This document shows positions 1-7,316 of a stretch of 10,717 nt of DNA, in pieces. The stretch's first letter is position 1; each line of letters starts with the position of its first letter. The position numbers and the translations under genes are program-made. A model generated the notes under the pieces. It was not told the DNA's origin and ran no database searches. It saw only the letters and a list, made by a program, of their open reading frames with translations. The stretch covers positions 1-10,717 of the forward strand of contig JAEZDA010000047.1 in the NCBI GenBank assembly GCA_023433345.1, in the 5' to 3' direction. Source of the stretch: Bacteroidota bacterium (GTDB lineage: Bacteria > Bacteroidota > Bacteroidia > Chitinophagales > Chitinophagaceae).

Positions 1-1728
1 TCCGTTGCCATCGCCGTCGCCGATCCGGAATTCGCGGAAGATTGCGGTAGTGGAATTTTCCGTACAAGGCCAACTTTCCAATACAGGCGGTCGCACTGTT
101 TTCGCGCAGCCGATTGTATCAGGTACCGCGTTGTAAACTATACCATTCTGCAGAGGTTGCATTACACCCGCAGAGGCATTCATTTTGTCGAATTTGCCAC
201 CGGCCGAGAGGGAGAAGTTATTGGCGGACCTAACAGGTGTTACAAACATTGAAAGGTTTACCGGTTGACCAAGATTCGAAAGCAGGCAATTTCCCGGATA
301 ACCACAATACCATGGAGTTTGAATGGAATCAGTTCCTGAAATCTGCAACGTGTAATTACCGGGCGGAAGACAATTTATTTTTCGCTGACTTTGAAAAGCT
401 TCAATGAGGTTTGCCGTATCCAATGAAGAGCAGGAATTCGAAAGCGCCTGGCTGAACAGACGTAACAGTAACGGGTAGCCGCAATTGGATGTTGCGGAAA
501 AATCAATTGAAGAAGTTGTTGAAAGCTGGAATGTATAAAACGTGCTGAGGTTATAATTCAAACCAAAAGCTTCTATGATACCAGGGAGTGCATTGTTGCA
601 GGGATGCAGGGAATGCCGGCTGTTGCACCCCAGGTTATCGGTGGCCGTGGTGGGAGTGCCAGGCGGAGAGGCAAGGAGTGTTCCCAACCTGTTAGATGCC
701 GGGATTGCTGATAGAATGGCTTGCGGAGCAAATGTCGCAGCCGTTCCTACTGCAAAAGCCCTCAGGGTTACGCTCGCCGTCATTCCCTTTTTGTAAAATA
801 TCTGGATGGAATAGGTAGTATTCGGCTGAAATTCTCCGCACCTATAAATACGATAACCGGGAGAATATCCATCAGTTTTAATAGAATCGCAACCCCCTAC
901 GGGTATCAGAGATCCCATCGGTGTTGTAACAGCGTCGCCGCGATAGATTCTTAATCCCAAAGTTTGGAATTCCGCGCTGAAAGGAGTACAAAATTGATCA
1001 CCTAAACCAAGGCTTAAATAGTCAAAATAGGCAGGTGTAGTGAAGGTATGCCACGTGCTCTGTGTGTATTCCGAAGAATTTGAAATTCCTGAACAAACTT
1101 CTGTAGCATCTTCAAGAGAGTGGCAACCCAATGAAAAACTTACATCGGCTCCACTGTTGCCAAGGATCCCAAAAGGATGTGCGGTTTCGGGATGGTCGTA
1201 AGCGGCCCCGGTAGAATCGCCAATAGTAAGGGAAACGTATACCGGCCCATTGGCACTGCTGTTGGCAGAAACCTGCACCAGGTAATCGCCTTCCTCGATG
1301 CACGGGTTTTGACTATTTGAAAAAACGGTTGTGGCCGTGAACTTATATATTCCTGATGGAGTACATGAGCCTGATCGGTAAACTGCAAAGCCCACATCTC
1401 CATTGGCAATTGCGGTGCCGGGCTGCGCAAGCGTGATCTTAACGTTCCTGGTTGTAGGCAGATGAAATTTGTACCAGATGGATTTTTCTGTTAGTCCCGC
1501 AGCCATGATGGTTGGCTGAAAGGTCTCGCCGGGTTCAACAGTTGCGGTAGAAATATTCACCTGGGCCGAATTAAAAGTTCCGAGCCCGTACCCCCCGCCA
1601 GGAATGACAATTTGAGATGCGGATGAACACGCATCCTGAGCAGATAACTCCGAAAACGATCCGGTAAAAATTGTAAGGAAGACCAGGCATAGAACCACCC
1701 GGAAGCAATTACGCAACAAAAACAACAT
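1..1728 (-). CDS. Large secreted multi-module beta-sandwich protein, N-terminal part (runs off left edge)
   Basis: The frame stays open for 576 codons from ATG at 1728 to the window edge, so the C-terminus is missing. A Sec signal peptide is clear: Arg residues near the start, a hydrophobic core at about 11-22, and a likely cut after Ala30-Gln31, just before DAC. The mature part looks like three successive modules at about 32-170, 185-328 and 340-500. Each has an aromatic-rich strand (WYKF 85-88, WHTF 226-229, FYTF 397-400) and a later strand of the type GDYLVQVS (147-154), TYSIQIF (305-311) or NYTLQIS (458-464). This resembles bacterial pre-peptidase C-terminal-like beta-sandwiches. Many cysteines suggest disulfides in the exported protein. 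Proteins of this build in Bacteroidota usually end in a type IX secretion or gliding-associated C-terminal domain, which cannot be checked here. The gene is divergent from the regulator at 2018. Function is unknown; adhesin or surface protein is inference. Confidence 0.85.
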   Translation of the reverse strand, partial: MLFLLRNCFRVVLCLVFLTIFTGSFSELSAQDACSSASQIVIPGGGYGLGTFNSAQVNISTATVEPGETFQPTIMAAGLTEKSIWYKFHLPTTRNVKITLAQPGTAIANGDVGFAVYRSGSCTPSGIYKFTATTVFSNSQNPCIEEGDYLVQVSANSSANGPVYVSLTIGDSTGAAYDHPETAHPFGILGNSGADVSFSLGCHSLEDATEVCSGISNSSEYTQSTWHTFTTPAYFDYLSLGLGDQFCTPFSAEFQTLGLRIYRGDAVTTPMGSLIPVGGCDSIKTDGYSPGYRIYRCGEFQPNTTYSIQIFYKKGMTASVTLRAFAVGTAATFAPQAILSAIPASNRLGTLLASPPGTPTTATDNLGCNSRHSLHPCNNALPGIIEAFGLNYNLSTFYTFQLSTTSSIDFSATSNCGYPLLLRLFSQALSNSCSSLDTANLIEAFQSQRKINCLPPGNYTLQISGTDSIQTPWYCGYPGNCLLSNLGQPVNLSMFVTPVRSANNFSLSAGGKFDKMNASAGVMQPLQNGIVYNAVPDTIGCAKTVRPPVLESWPCTENSTTAIFREFRIGDGDGNG

Positions 1729-2017
1729 AAGCCGGTTTAGGGTTGATAAGGTGAGATCTTAGTTTAGGGTGATTTCAAGAGAACGTGGTATTCAGTAGAT
1801 ATTGGGTCTTAAGGAAAGGCAATCTTTTTTTGACCACGTAAAACTTTCCCAAAAATCTCACATCACGGTATCTATCGCTGGTACGGTTGAAAACGGGCTC
1901 CTTTTGCAGCGAACGAAAATAGGTTCGAACTATATTATAAAAAATACTCACTAGTGGGTATTTTCAATTGTTTATGTATTATTATTGTTATGAGGTGAAA
2001 TGCTCTAAACTCTTCCT
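1729..2017. promoter_or_regulatory. Divergent intergenic region between secreted protein and LuxR-type regulator
   Basis: This 289-base gap must hold the promoters of both divergent genes. On the plus strand TATTATTG at 1980-1987 matches the Bacteroidota -7 consensus TAnnTTTG at all but one position, 30 bases before the regulator start; no good -33 element accompanies it. The 24-base palindrome at 1941-1964 lies just upstream, where a -33 element would fall. Near the secreted gene, GTTTAGGGT occurs twice, at 1735-1743 and 1762-1770, each followed within a base or so by GAT; its role is unknown. No short gene was seen. Promoter placement is inference from consensus only. Confidence 0.5.
1941..1964. 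promoter_or_regulatory. Palindromic operator candidate with NarL-like 7-2-7 core
   Basis: The 24 bases are a palindrome with a single mismatched pair. The core at 1945-1960 reads TACTCAC-TA-GTGGGTA: two inverted heptamers separated by 2 bases. This is the layout and close to the sequence (TACYYMT, n2, AKRRGTA) known for E. coli NarL/NarP sites. The adjacent gene at 2018 encodes a NarL/LuxR-class helix-turn-helix, so this may be its own site, controlling itself, the divergent secreted gene, or both. The palindrome and spacing are visible in the sequence; the binding partner is inference. Confidence 0.6.
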
Positions 2018-2686
2018 ATGCTCCAACAAAACGGCTTTGATAAGTCCCTATCTGATTTGAGAAAGGTAGCGGATCTCTTCCCGGGCGCGATCATCATTCA
2101 TAAACTGATCGACACCTCTGTAGTGTACATGAATCCCTGGGGACTCGCCTATTTTAATACCACTTTAAAGGAATTACAGGATTTGAACGCCACTTATCAT
2201 GATATTTATTTTAATGCTGAGGACGGGAAGGATTACGGCCCCAAACTCTACGGGCTTCTTGAAAGGAATAACAATGATGAATTCGTAACCTATTTTCAAC
2301 AGGTAAGAAAATCCGCAAAGGATGATTACGTGTGGTTTCTGGCCTCAACAAAGGTTTTCTTCAGAAGTGAAGACGGGAAACCATCCCATATTATTTCCAC
2401 ATCTCTTCCGGTGGATGCCGAACATAATTTAGCAGCCAAGGTGCAGCGCATGCTTGATGAAAACAATTTGCTCAGGCGTCAGCAACATGTTTTTAATTCG
2501 CTCGCAAAAAGAGAAAAGGAAATTTTGCATCTTATGGCATTGGGAAACAGTTCTACAGACATAGCAGACAAACTCAACATTGCCGAAACGACTGTGAAAA
2601 CCCACCGCAGAAATATCAAAGCGAAGCTCAACGCAGAAAACAATTACGACATCGTGCGCTTTGCACAAGCCTTTAACGTGATCTGA
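2018..2686 (+). CDS. PAS-like sensor / LuxR-type helix-turn-helix transcriptional regulator
   Basis: This 222-residue cytoplasmic protein has two parts. Residues about 15-135 look like a PAS domain: it starts with FPGAIIIHKL, followed by VVYMNPWGLAYF, a helical middle, and the late strands YVWFLASTKVFF and SHIISTSLPV. Residues about 160-220 are a GerE/LuxR DNA-binding domain, with LAKREKEILHLMALGNSS, then IADKLNIAETTVKTHRRNI containing the recognition helix. There is no phosphoacceptor receiver domain, so it is not a standard response regulator; it probably senses a ligand or redox state directly through the PAS part, or interacts with a partner. The start is ATG at 2018; no Shine-Dalgarno sequence is seen, as is usual in this phylum. 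It is divergent from the secreted protein and convergent with the radical SAM gene. No specific ortholog is recognised. Confidence 0.93.
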   Translation: MLQQNGFDKSLSDLRKVADLFPGAIIIHKLIDTSVVYMNPWGLAYFNTTLKELQDLNATYHDIYFNAEDGKDYGPKLYGLLERNNNDEFVTYFQQVRKSAKDDYVWFLASTKVFFRSEDGKPSHIISTSLPVDAEHNLAAKVQRMLDENNLLRRQQHVFNSLAKREKEILHLMALGNSSTDIADKLNIAETTVKTHRRNIKAKLNAENNYDIVRFAQAFNVI

Positions 2687-2730
2687 TCTCTTGTTGAGAG
2701 AAAAAGAAGGTAGATGTAAGATTTGAAATA

Positions 2731-2880
2731 GGTTCAGGCGACAAGCCAAAGGGTACAGGTTTTTTGAATTTTTACTTTTGAATTCTTTGCGCCTTTGCGT
2801 GAAACATTCGGCGCTACAGGGCACAAGGTACAAGCAACATGCTTTTTGAATTTTTACTTTTGAATTTTCACTTTGAACTG
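2731..2880 (+). repeat. Intergenic mosaic repeat, copy 1 (convergent gap)
   Basis: Fills most of the gap between the convergent regulator and radical SAM genes and stops about 8 bases from the radical SAM stop codon. It contains two copies of the T-rich block TTTTTGAATTTTTACTTTTG (2762-2781 and again from about 2843), one CTTTGCGCCTTTGCGTGAAA block (2787-2806), and words such as GGCACAAGGTACAAGC. Much of it runs in 7-base steps, for example TTTTTGA then ATTTTTA then CTTTTGA. The same words in the same orientation recur at 7141-7887 and 10003-10346. Short frames through it are not considered genes. Confidence 0.8.
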
Positions 2881-2887
2881 TCTTCCA

Positions 2888-4102
2888 TCAGGCTATCTTC
2901 CCAAACATCGGGCATTCATTTTCTTTCTGAGGAACACGGCCTGCATTTGAAGCGATCAGGTCCCGCACATTGTATGACCTTGTATGGCAGAACGGACAGG
3001 CATGCACATCGCCGGCAGCATCAATATAAACACTACGGCTTCCCGCGAAACAACCGATCCGTCTTTGATGATAACCGTGATACTGAAGTGTAGGGTGATC
3101 TTTATACTTATCAGAATAATTCACCTCCTTAAAAAATTCTTCAAGGTATTTTACATGATGTTCTTCAAGCAGCACATTCATTCCCTCATAATGGCCAACA
3201 CTTCTGGGCTCCAGCACCTGAACAAAGGGCACGCCCTGCTCCTTCGCAAAATCAATATAAGCAGGCAGATGACCTCCATCAATAAACTCCTTTGTAGCGC
3301 AAACGTTCATGGTTACAACTAAACCGGCCTTTATTGCCGCTGCAATTCCTTTTATCGCTCCGTTGAATGCATGCAGATTGCCGCGAAACCTGTTATGCCA
3401 TTCCGCGTCATAATGATCCACGCTTACAGATATTCCTTTGCAGCCGGCGTTTTTCAAGGCACGCGCATTTTCTTCAGTAAGATTAAAACCCGAGGTGATC
3501 ACCCAACATTCACTTTTGGCGCGGGCATATTCTATCAGGGGCACAAGATCCTTCACCCGAGTTAACGGCTCGCCTCCGGTGAAATGAAACTGCTGCACGC
3601 CATTCTGTTGATACAATTCAATCACGCGTTTAAGTTCTTCAAGGGAAAATGTTTCGGGCTTGTTCAAATTATTCCATTCAAAACAATGCTCACATCGCAT
3701 AGGGCATTTTCTGGTAACAGCGAGGAACACAAAGGACAACTTTGAAGATACCCGGTGCGGATATGCATACCGCTCTAATTCGCCTCTTACCATTTTGTCA
3801 TAAGCAGCAGAAGGCCATCCGGGCGTGTACAAATTGTAGTAATAACTTTTACCCACCTTGTACATCTTTTCTAAAGTCCCTGCCCAAACAATTTCCTTCA
3901 CTTCCGCTGTTTTACGATAAGTCCTGTATACAAGTAAGGGATTTTTTAGAGTGAGCATTGCAAGAAAAATATTTCTCACTCTCAAAGCAAAGCGTATAAT
4001 CCCTGATTCTATCTTTCCTGCTTTCCTTATTTGATCTCCTTTCGCGCTGTAATCAATTATTTGTTGATGGATCTCCTGCGGTAAATAAATTGACTGTTGC
4101 AT
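2888..4102 (-). CDS. Radical SAM protein with SPASM/twitch-like C-terminal cysteines
   Basis: A 404-residue cytoplasmic iron-sulfur enzyme. The SAM-cluster motif CPMRCEHC (Cys133, 137, 140; CX3CX2C) is intact, followed by the SAM-binding GGEP at 176-179 and barrel strands such as WVITSGFNLT and GISVSVDH. The C-terminus has Cys351-X12-Gly364-X4-Cys369-X2-Cys372 and a further Cys397, the start of a SPASM or twitch auxiliary cluster; fewer cysteines than a full SPASM argue for a reduced version. Residues 1-120 form an unusual helical, basic N-terminal extension (many Lys, Arg and Tyr) of unknown role. The family uses SAM to make a 5'-deoxyadenosyl radical and commonly modifies peptides or carbohydrate-like substrates; the substrate is not evident here. 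It follows the lipoprotein gene by 8 bases, which suggests cotranscription and possibly coupled translation. No small precursor peptide was found nearby. Confidence 0.93.
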   Translation of the reverse strand: MQQSIYLPQEIHQQIIDYSAKGDQIRKAGKIESGIIRFALRVRNIFLAMLTLKNPLLVYRTYRKTAEVKEIVWAGTLEKMYKVGKSYYYNLYTPGWPSAAYDKMVRGELERYAYPHRVSSKLSFVFLAVTRKCPMRCEHCFEWNNLNKPETFSLEELKRVIELYQQNGVQQFHFTGGEPLTRVKDLVPLIEYARAKSECWVITSGFNLTEENARALKNAGCKGISVSVDHYDAEWHNRFRGNLHAFNGAIKGIAAAIKAGLVVTMNVCATKEFIDGGHLPAYIDFAKEQGVPFVQVLEPRSVGHYEGMNVLLEEHHVKYLEEFFKEVNYSDKYKDHPTLQYHGYHQRRIGCFAGSRSVYIDAAGDVHACPFCHTRSYNVRDLIASNAGRVPQKENECPMFGKIA

Positions 4103-4110
4103 ATCGTGAC

Positions 4111-5775
4111 TTAATTGCGGTTTAAAATAAAAGCAGCAAGCGCTTCCTTACCGGCCACTTTTTTATAATAGATTTCCTTTCCAAACAGTGCAAAAGAATT
4201 TGGAGCGCTGAAGCGGGAAACGAAATTCAGATCGGGCTCGTTAGAAAAGGAACGTTTATGTTCGTAATAGCCCCTGGTGTGAAGCACGAAAGTATGTTTC
4301 ATTCCATCGCGTAATTTATGCCGGAAGGTGAGTGTTGTGCGGTTTCCGATTTCAGGCTGCACGAGGTACTTATCATCCGTACCGGTCACATACTTTTTCA
4401 CATTCTCACCCACTTCATTTCGGGCGGAAAGTGGCTCCAATTCTATTATCTCTAACATTGATTGATCTGTGTAATCCATAGCAGCATAGTCTATCTCCCA
4501 AAACATAAAGCCTGAAGATAAACGGAGGCGTATCTGTTCCTTTCGCGGTTGAAAATTCAACGGTATCGCAATGGTTCTGTATGCAAGCGGGCCGACCGAA
4601 TTAATTGAACCGATCTCTTCCCAACCCTCCTCGCTTTCAACTTCTACCAAAAGCGGAACATGTTGCGTTTTTAACCAGTGCATCAGTTCCTCCCGCGTTT
4701 TCTTTTTTTGCTGAGCAACATATTGTGGATAGTAAGTTCCAAAACCCTTTATCAATTCTCCATATAGCAGATCAAGGAAATAGGAATTCTTGATGCTAAG
4801 CAACAGGCGTCCATCAGTTTTATTTGCAGGCTTATTGAAAACAAGTTCGATGAATGATTGCCCGTTCGCATCTGAGCTGTCTGCCATCTGCGCAAACTTC
4901 AGATCGGTTTTGCCTGATAAATATTCTATCATATCAATTCCGTTTCCGCCAGTTGCACTTACCGGCTTTTGCGGATCATTTGCCAGGTAATAATTTCCCT
5001 TCCCGTCTAAAATGATCTCCGAGCCTGTGCTGTGGGTGATCACTTTTAATTTAGCAAGATTGGTGTACTGTACTTCCTGTAGATCATTGCTTATCTGAAC
5101 TTTTACCATGCCGTGTTCATCAGGTTTCAAATGCAGTGGGAGATAATCGTCCCGCTCAAGTTGCGGAAATATGGCTCCGCTAAAAATTTCTCCCTGCAAT
5201 ACAAACCCTTCATCGGTATAACCGCTCACGAACGGACATGAAGATTTTAACGCAGCCACTATTGCAGTGACTACCGCAACCGAACCCACCACAATTGCGG
5301 TTCCACCTACTATGTAACTAACGGTTGTGCGGTTTTTATCTTTTTCCAGCACCTCCATTTTTTGAACGTCCTTTATATTCAAAACATAATGGCCGTCGCG
5401 TATCGATGTGTCAGGAGAAACGTAAAGATGCACCTCGTTCAGCACCGTTTGCTGTTCAGGCTTCGTTTGTCTGTATCGCCTGAATTTTGTTCCGCTGTTC
5501 AACACATGGTGCATATGAAATGGATCAGCAGAAGAGAGAATAGTTTCTAAAGTCGACTGGTCTTCACTGATAGATTTTACATCCATTACAAAGGCCCTGT
5601 TCCCGGAGCGCAATATGAAAACGCGGCCGGCGGAATCAAGCTTTGAAAGGCCTTCCGCGTTAACGTTCCATTTCTCAGACTTTGGAACGTTTATTCTGTA
5701 AAATCGCGAACAGGATATTATTGCCGGCAACAAACCGAAAGCTAACAGCAACGCATATATCTTTTTCGTTTCCAT
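4111..5775 (-). CDS. Large envelope lipoprotein with internal hydrophobic segment and CPF motif
   Basis: 554 residues. The start is placed at ATG 5775 because it gives a clean lipoprotein signal, METKKIYALLLAFGLLP then IISC with Cys22 as lipidated residue; the longer frame to 5925 would overlap the preceding gene and bury the signal. After a beta-rich stretch (23-150) comes a Gly/Ala/Val-rich hydrophobic segment at about 154-177, then SSCPFVSGYTDEGFVLQGEI and FSGAIFPQLERDDYLPLHL, then a strand-rich region to the end. From memory, a CPFV...GG/SGAI...LERDDY...NDLQEVQYTNL signature is shared by uncharacterised envelope proteins of Bacteroidota and some other phyla; no biochemical role is known to me. 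The protein probably sits in the inner leaflet of the outer membrane or in the periplasm. It lies 22 bases after the beta-barrel gene and 8 before the radical SAM gene, so one transcript is likely. Function unknown. Confidence 0.85.
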   Translation of the reverse strand: METKKIYALLLAFGLLPAIISCSRFYRINVPKSEKWNVNAEGLSKLDSAGRVFILRSGNRAFVMDVKSISEDQSTLETILSSADPFHMHHVLNSGTKFRRYRQTKPEQQTVLNEVHLYVSPDTSIRDGHYVLNIKDVQKMEVLEKDKNRTTVSYIVGGTAIVVGSVAVVTAIVAALKSSCPFVSGYTDEGFVLQGEIFSGAIFPQLERDDYLPLHLKPDEHGMVKVQISNDLQEVQYTNLAKLKVITHSTGSEIILDGKGNYYLANDPQKPVSATGGNGIDMIEYLSGKTDLKFAQMADSSDANGQSFIELVFNKPANKTDGRLLLSIKNSYFLDLLYGELIKGFGTYYPQYVAQQKKKTREELMHWLKTQHVPLLVEVESEEGWEEIGSINSVGPLAYRTIAIPLNFQPRKEQIRLRLSSGFMFWEIDYAAMDYTDQSMLEIIELEPLSARNEVGENVKKYVTGTDDKYLVQPEIGNRTTLTFRHKLRDGMKHTFVLHTRGYYEHKRSFSNEPDLNFVSRFSAPNSFALFGKEIYYKKVAGKEALAAFILNRN

Positions 5776-5797
5776 TGTTGACACACTTTTTATATGT

Positions 5798-6385
5798 TCA
5801 ATTTTGATTCGGGTTCTTTCTCTTTGGATTGTCATGCGACAACTGTATGCGATATGCAATCCGGAAATTGTAATGATTCTCAAAAAGATTTGTGCAGATA
5901 GTGCGTCGCAGGGATGCTTCCACATTTTTGTATTGATAGCCGATGCCGGGAGCGAGCTGAAGCGCTATGTCACCGTTGTCGAGATAAAACCATTCCGGGG
6001 GTTTATCGTATTTAATTTTTCGGCCGGCAGCCCCAACTTCACCGGTTACACAAAATCCTCCTGCATATTTTTTTGCAGGCACCAGGATATACTTCCCCCC
6101 AAGAAGAAAGGAAACAAAAGTTCTGCGAAAACTATGTTGCTCGCCGGACGGAATGATCTCAGATCCGTTTTCAAAAAACATTGCCCCGATTGTTAAGGTG
6201 GCAGACAAACGCGAGCCATTGAAGAATTCACAACCCACAGTTGCGCCAACTCCGGTACTTGAATTTCCTTTAGCCGGCAAACCAATATCGCCGCCCACTG
6301 TAATAAAAATCTGGCTCTTCGCTGTATTCATTACCATCCCGGTGAGAAGAGTGAGAAGAAGTCTGCACCATACTATTTGTTTCAT
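5798..6385 (-). CDS. Small outer-membrane beta-barrel-like protein
   Basis: 195 residues from ATG at 6385. The N-terminus is a signal peptide (MKQIVWCRLLLTLLTGMVMN, likely cleaved near AKSQ-IF at 23-26). The mature part alternates short amphipathic strands and turns: FITVGGDIGLP, GVGATVGCEFF, RLSATLTIGAMFF, FVSFLLGGKYI, GGFCVTGEVGAAG, IALQLAPGIGYQY, VEASLRRTI and FRIAYRIQLS. The pattern fits the small eight-strand-type porin-like or OmpW/OmpA-barrel-like proteins that Bacteroidota encode in great number. The chain ends in a charged Lys/Asn/Pro-rich tail after the last strand, so the canonical C-terminal aromatic residue is missing. It stands 22 bases before the lipoprotein and 58 bases after the small membrane protein, probably in the same operon. 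Barrel topology is inference from strand pattern; transport or structural role unknown. Confidence 0.8.
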   Translation of the reverse strand: MKQIVWCRLLLTLLTGMVMNTAKSQIFITVGGDIGLPAKGNSSTGVGATVGCEFFNGSRLSATLTIGAMFFENGSEIIPSGEQHSFRRTFVSFLLGGKYILVPAKKYAGGFCVTGEVGAAGRKIKYDKPPEWFYLDNGDIALQLAPGIGYQYKNVEASLRRTICTNLFENHYNFRIAYRIQLSHDNPKRKNPNQN

Positions 6386-6443
6386 ACAATAAGTTTTGAG
6401 GTGATGAAAAAATCAAACAGGGCATCATAGGTAATATTCAATT

Positions 6444-6914
6444 TCACTTTCCCAGCCCGATATTCAGGGAGAATCCATTCCTGAATTGCGCACCGGGCAC
6501 AGTAGGCGGCAGGGAAAAGGATATACCGTTGTTTTTCTTTGCTCCCTTCTTCATGAATATCCATGATATAAAAAGTACAACCGCGCCGATCAGTAATATT
6601 CCTCCAATCGCTAAGAGCACATCACCCAAAGCGTTTCTTCCTTTCTGCCCCACTATATCCGGTTGAGCTCGTTTCCGTTGAAGATCTTTTAATCCGAGCC
6701 CTGCGCCGAAAACCGCAAAACCGGCACCTACGCTCCAGCCTGCCGACTTAATACGGCTGCGCGCCTTCTCGCGGAGTTTGAGATAACTGGTATCATCTGT
6801 TGTTGACAGGAGCAATCCGGATGTATCAGGCTTCGCTTGATATGGTAAGGAACGGGCAGATAAGTTTTGTGATTGTACGATCAGGAGTAAGATCAGAACC
6901 AGCAACTTTTCCAT
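6444..6914 (-). CDS. Small membrane protein, function unknown
   Basis: 156 residues from ATG at 6914. A GTG three bases upstream would add one residue, but the ATG is the better start. An N-terminal signal or anchor covers residues 1-20 (MEKLLVLILLLIVQSQNLSA). A polar stretch with Ser/Thr/Asp (30-45) and a basic helix KLREKARSRIKSAG (46-59) lead into a glycine-rich hydrophobic segment (61-76), a basic loop (78-97), and a strong membrane helix at about 99-121 ending in MKKGAKK. The last 27 residues return to a strand-like pattern (ISFSLPP...FSLNIGLGK) resembling the final strand of barrel-associated proteins. It is the first gene of the cluster leading to the radical SAM gene. No family is recognised. 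Confidence 0.72.
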   Translation of the reverse strand: MEKLLVLILLLIVQSQNLSARSLPYQAKPDTSGLLLSTTDDTSYLKLREKARSRIKSAGWSVGAGFAVFGAGLGLKDLQRKRAQPDIVGQKGRNALGDVLLAIGGILLIGAVVLFISWIFMKKGAKKNNGISFSLPPTVPGAQFRNGFSLNIGLGK

Positions 6915-6930
6915 CACGTTTAATTTTTCT

Positions 6931-6962
6931 CAAAGCTATTTTGAGGTACAGGTCATTGCTAA
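6931..6962 (-). promoter_or_regulatory. Candidate promoter for the membrane protein / barrel / lipoprotein / radical SAM cluster
   Basis: On the minus strand TAGCTTTG (6931-6938) matches the Bacteroidota -7 element TAnnTTTG exactly. TTAG at 6959-6962 is a 3 of 4 match to the -33 TTTG, with a 20-base spacer. Transcription would start around 6925, giving a leader of only about ten bases before the ATG at 6914. This is a consensus match only. Confidence 0.5.
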
Positions 6963-7140
6963 TTGACTTTTAAGCCATGAAGGTTACAACGCGCGAATTT
7001 TAAGCAAGAGAAGGAGGAATTCTTCATAAGGTTGCAAAAACCGCTTTTCACAAGCAATAAATGGGGACAGTTAATAGTGATTACTAAAATCAAAACAAGG
7101 ATTTGCAGAAAATGCGGAAATACAGATCAGAGATGTGAGA
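6963..7140. other. Gene-free spacer without recognised function
   Basis: About 180 bases between the cluster promoter and the repeat field. It holds an isolated AGGAGG near 7013-7018 with no plausible gene after it, and a run resembling the CTGCG/GCGGAAA words of the repeat field (7100-7125). No RNA fold or coding region was convincing. Confidence 0.4.
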
Positions 7141-7311
7141 GAGGTACAGGGTACAAGGTACAAGCTACACGCCTTTTGGATTTCTACTTTTTACTTTTGA
7201 CTTCTTACTTCTTTGCGCCTTTGCTTCTTTGCGTGAAACAATCGGGGCTACAGGGCACAAGCGTCAAGGCACAGTGTTTTTGGGATTTTCCTATTGCTTG
7301 CACCTTGAACC
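7141..7311 (+). repeat. Intergenic mosaic repeat, copy 2, with a ten-heptad run
   Basis: From 7143 to 7212 the sequence can be cut into ten consecutive 7-base words, beginning GGTACAG, GGTACAA, GGTACAA and later TACTTTT, TACTTTT, GACTTCT. The CTTTGCGCCTTTG block and the words GTGAAACAATCGGGGCTACA and GGGCACAAG follow, as in copies 1 and 3. The stretch ends in CCTATTGCTTGCACCTTGAA (from 7290), whose near copy occurs at 7850-7871 with 20 of 22 matches. It continues directly into the long direct repeat. The translated frame here is repeat-derived and not a gene. Confidence 0.8.
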
Positions 7312-7316
7312 GTGCT

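Noticed and set aside
1112..1430. Minus-strand frames of 63 and 96 codons inside the secreted protein
   Set aside because: They are out-of-frame shadows of the long open frame with signal peptide starting at 1728.
2687..2701. Small hairpin TCTCT-TGTTG-AGAGA after the regulator
   Set aside because: The stem is only 5 bp with low stability, and there is an A-run rather than a T-run after it on the plus strand, so it is not a convincing terminator.
5776..5925. 50-residue N-terminal extension of the large lipoprotein
   Set aside because: It overlaps the end of the barrel gene and would place the lipobox signal at residue 51 and beyond. The ATG at 5775 gives a standard lipoprotein signal.
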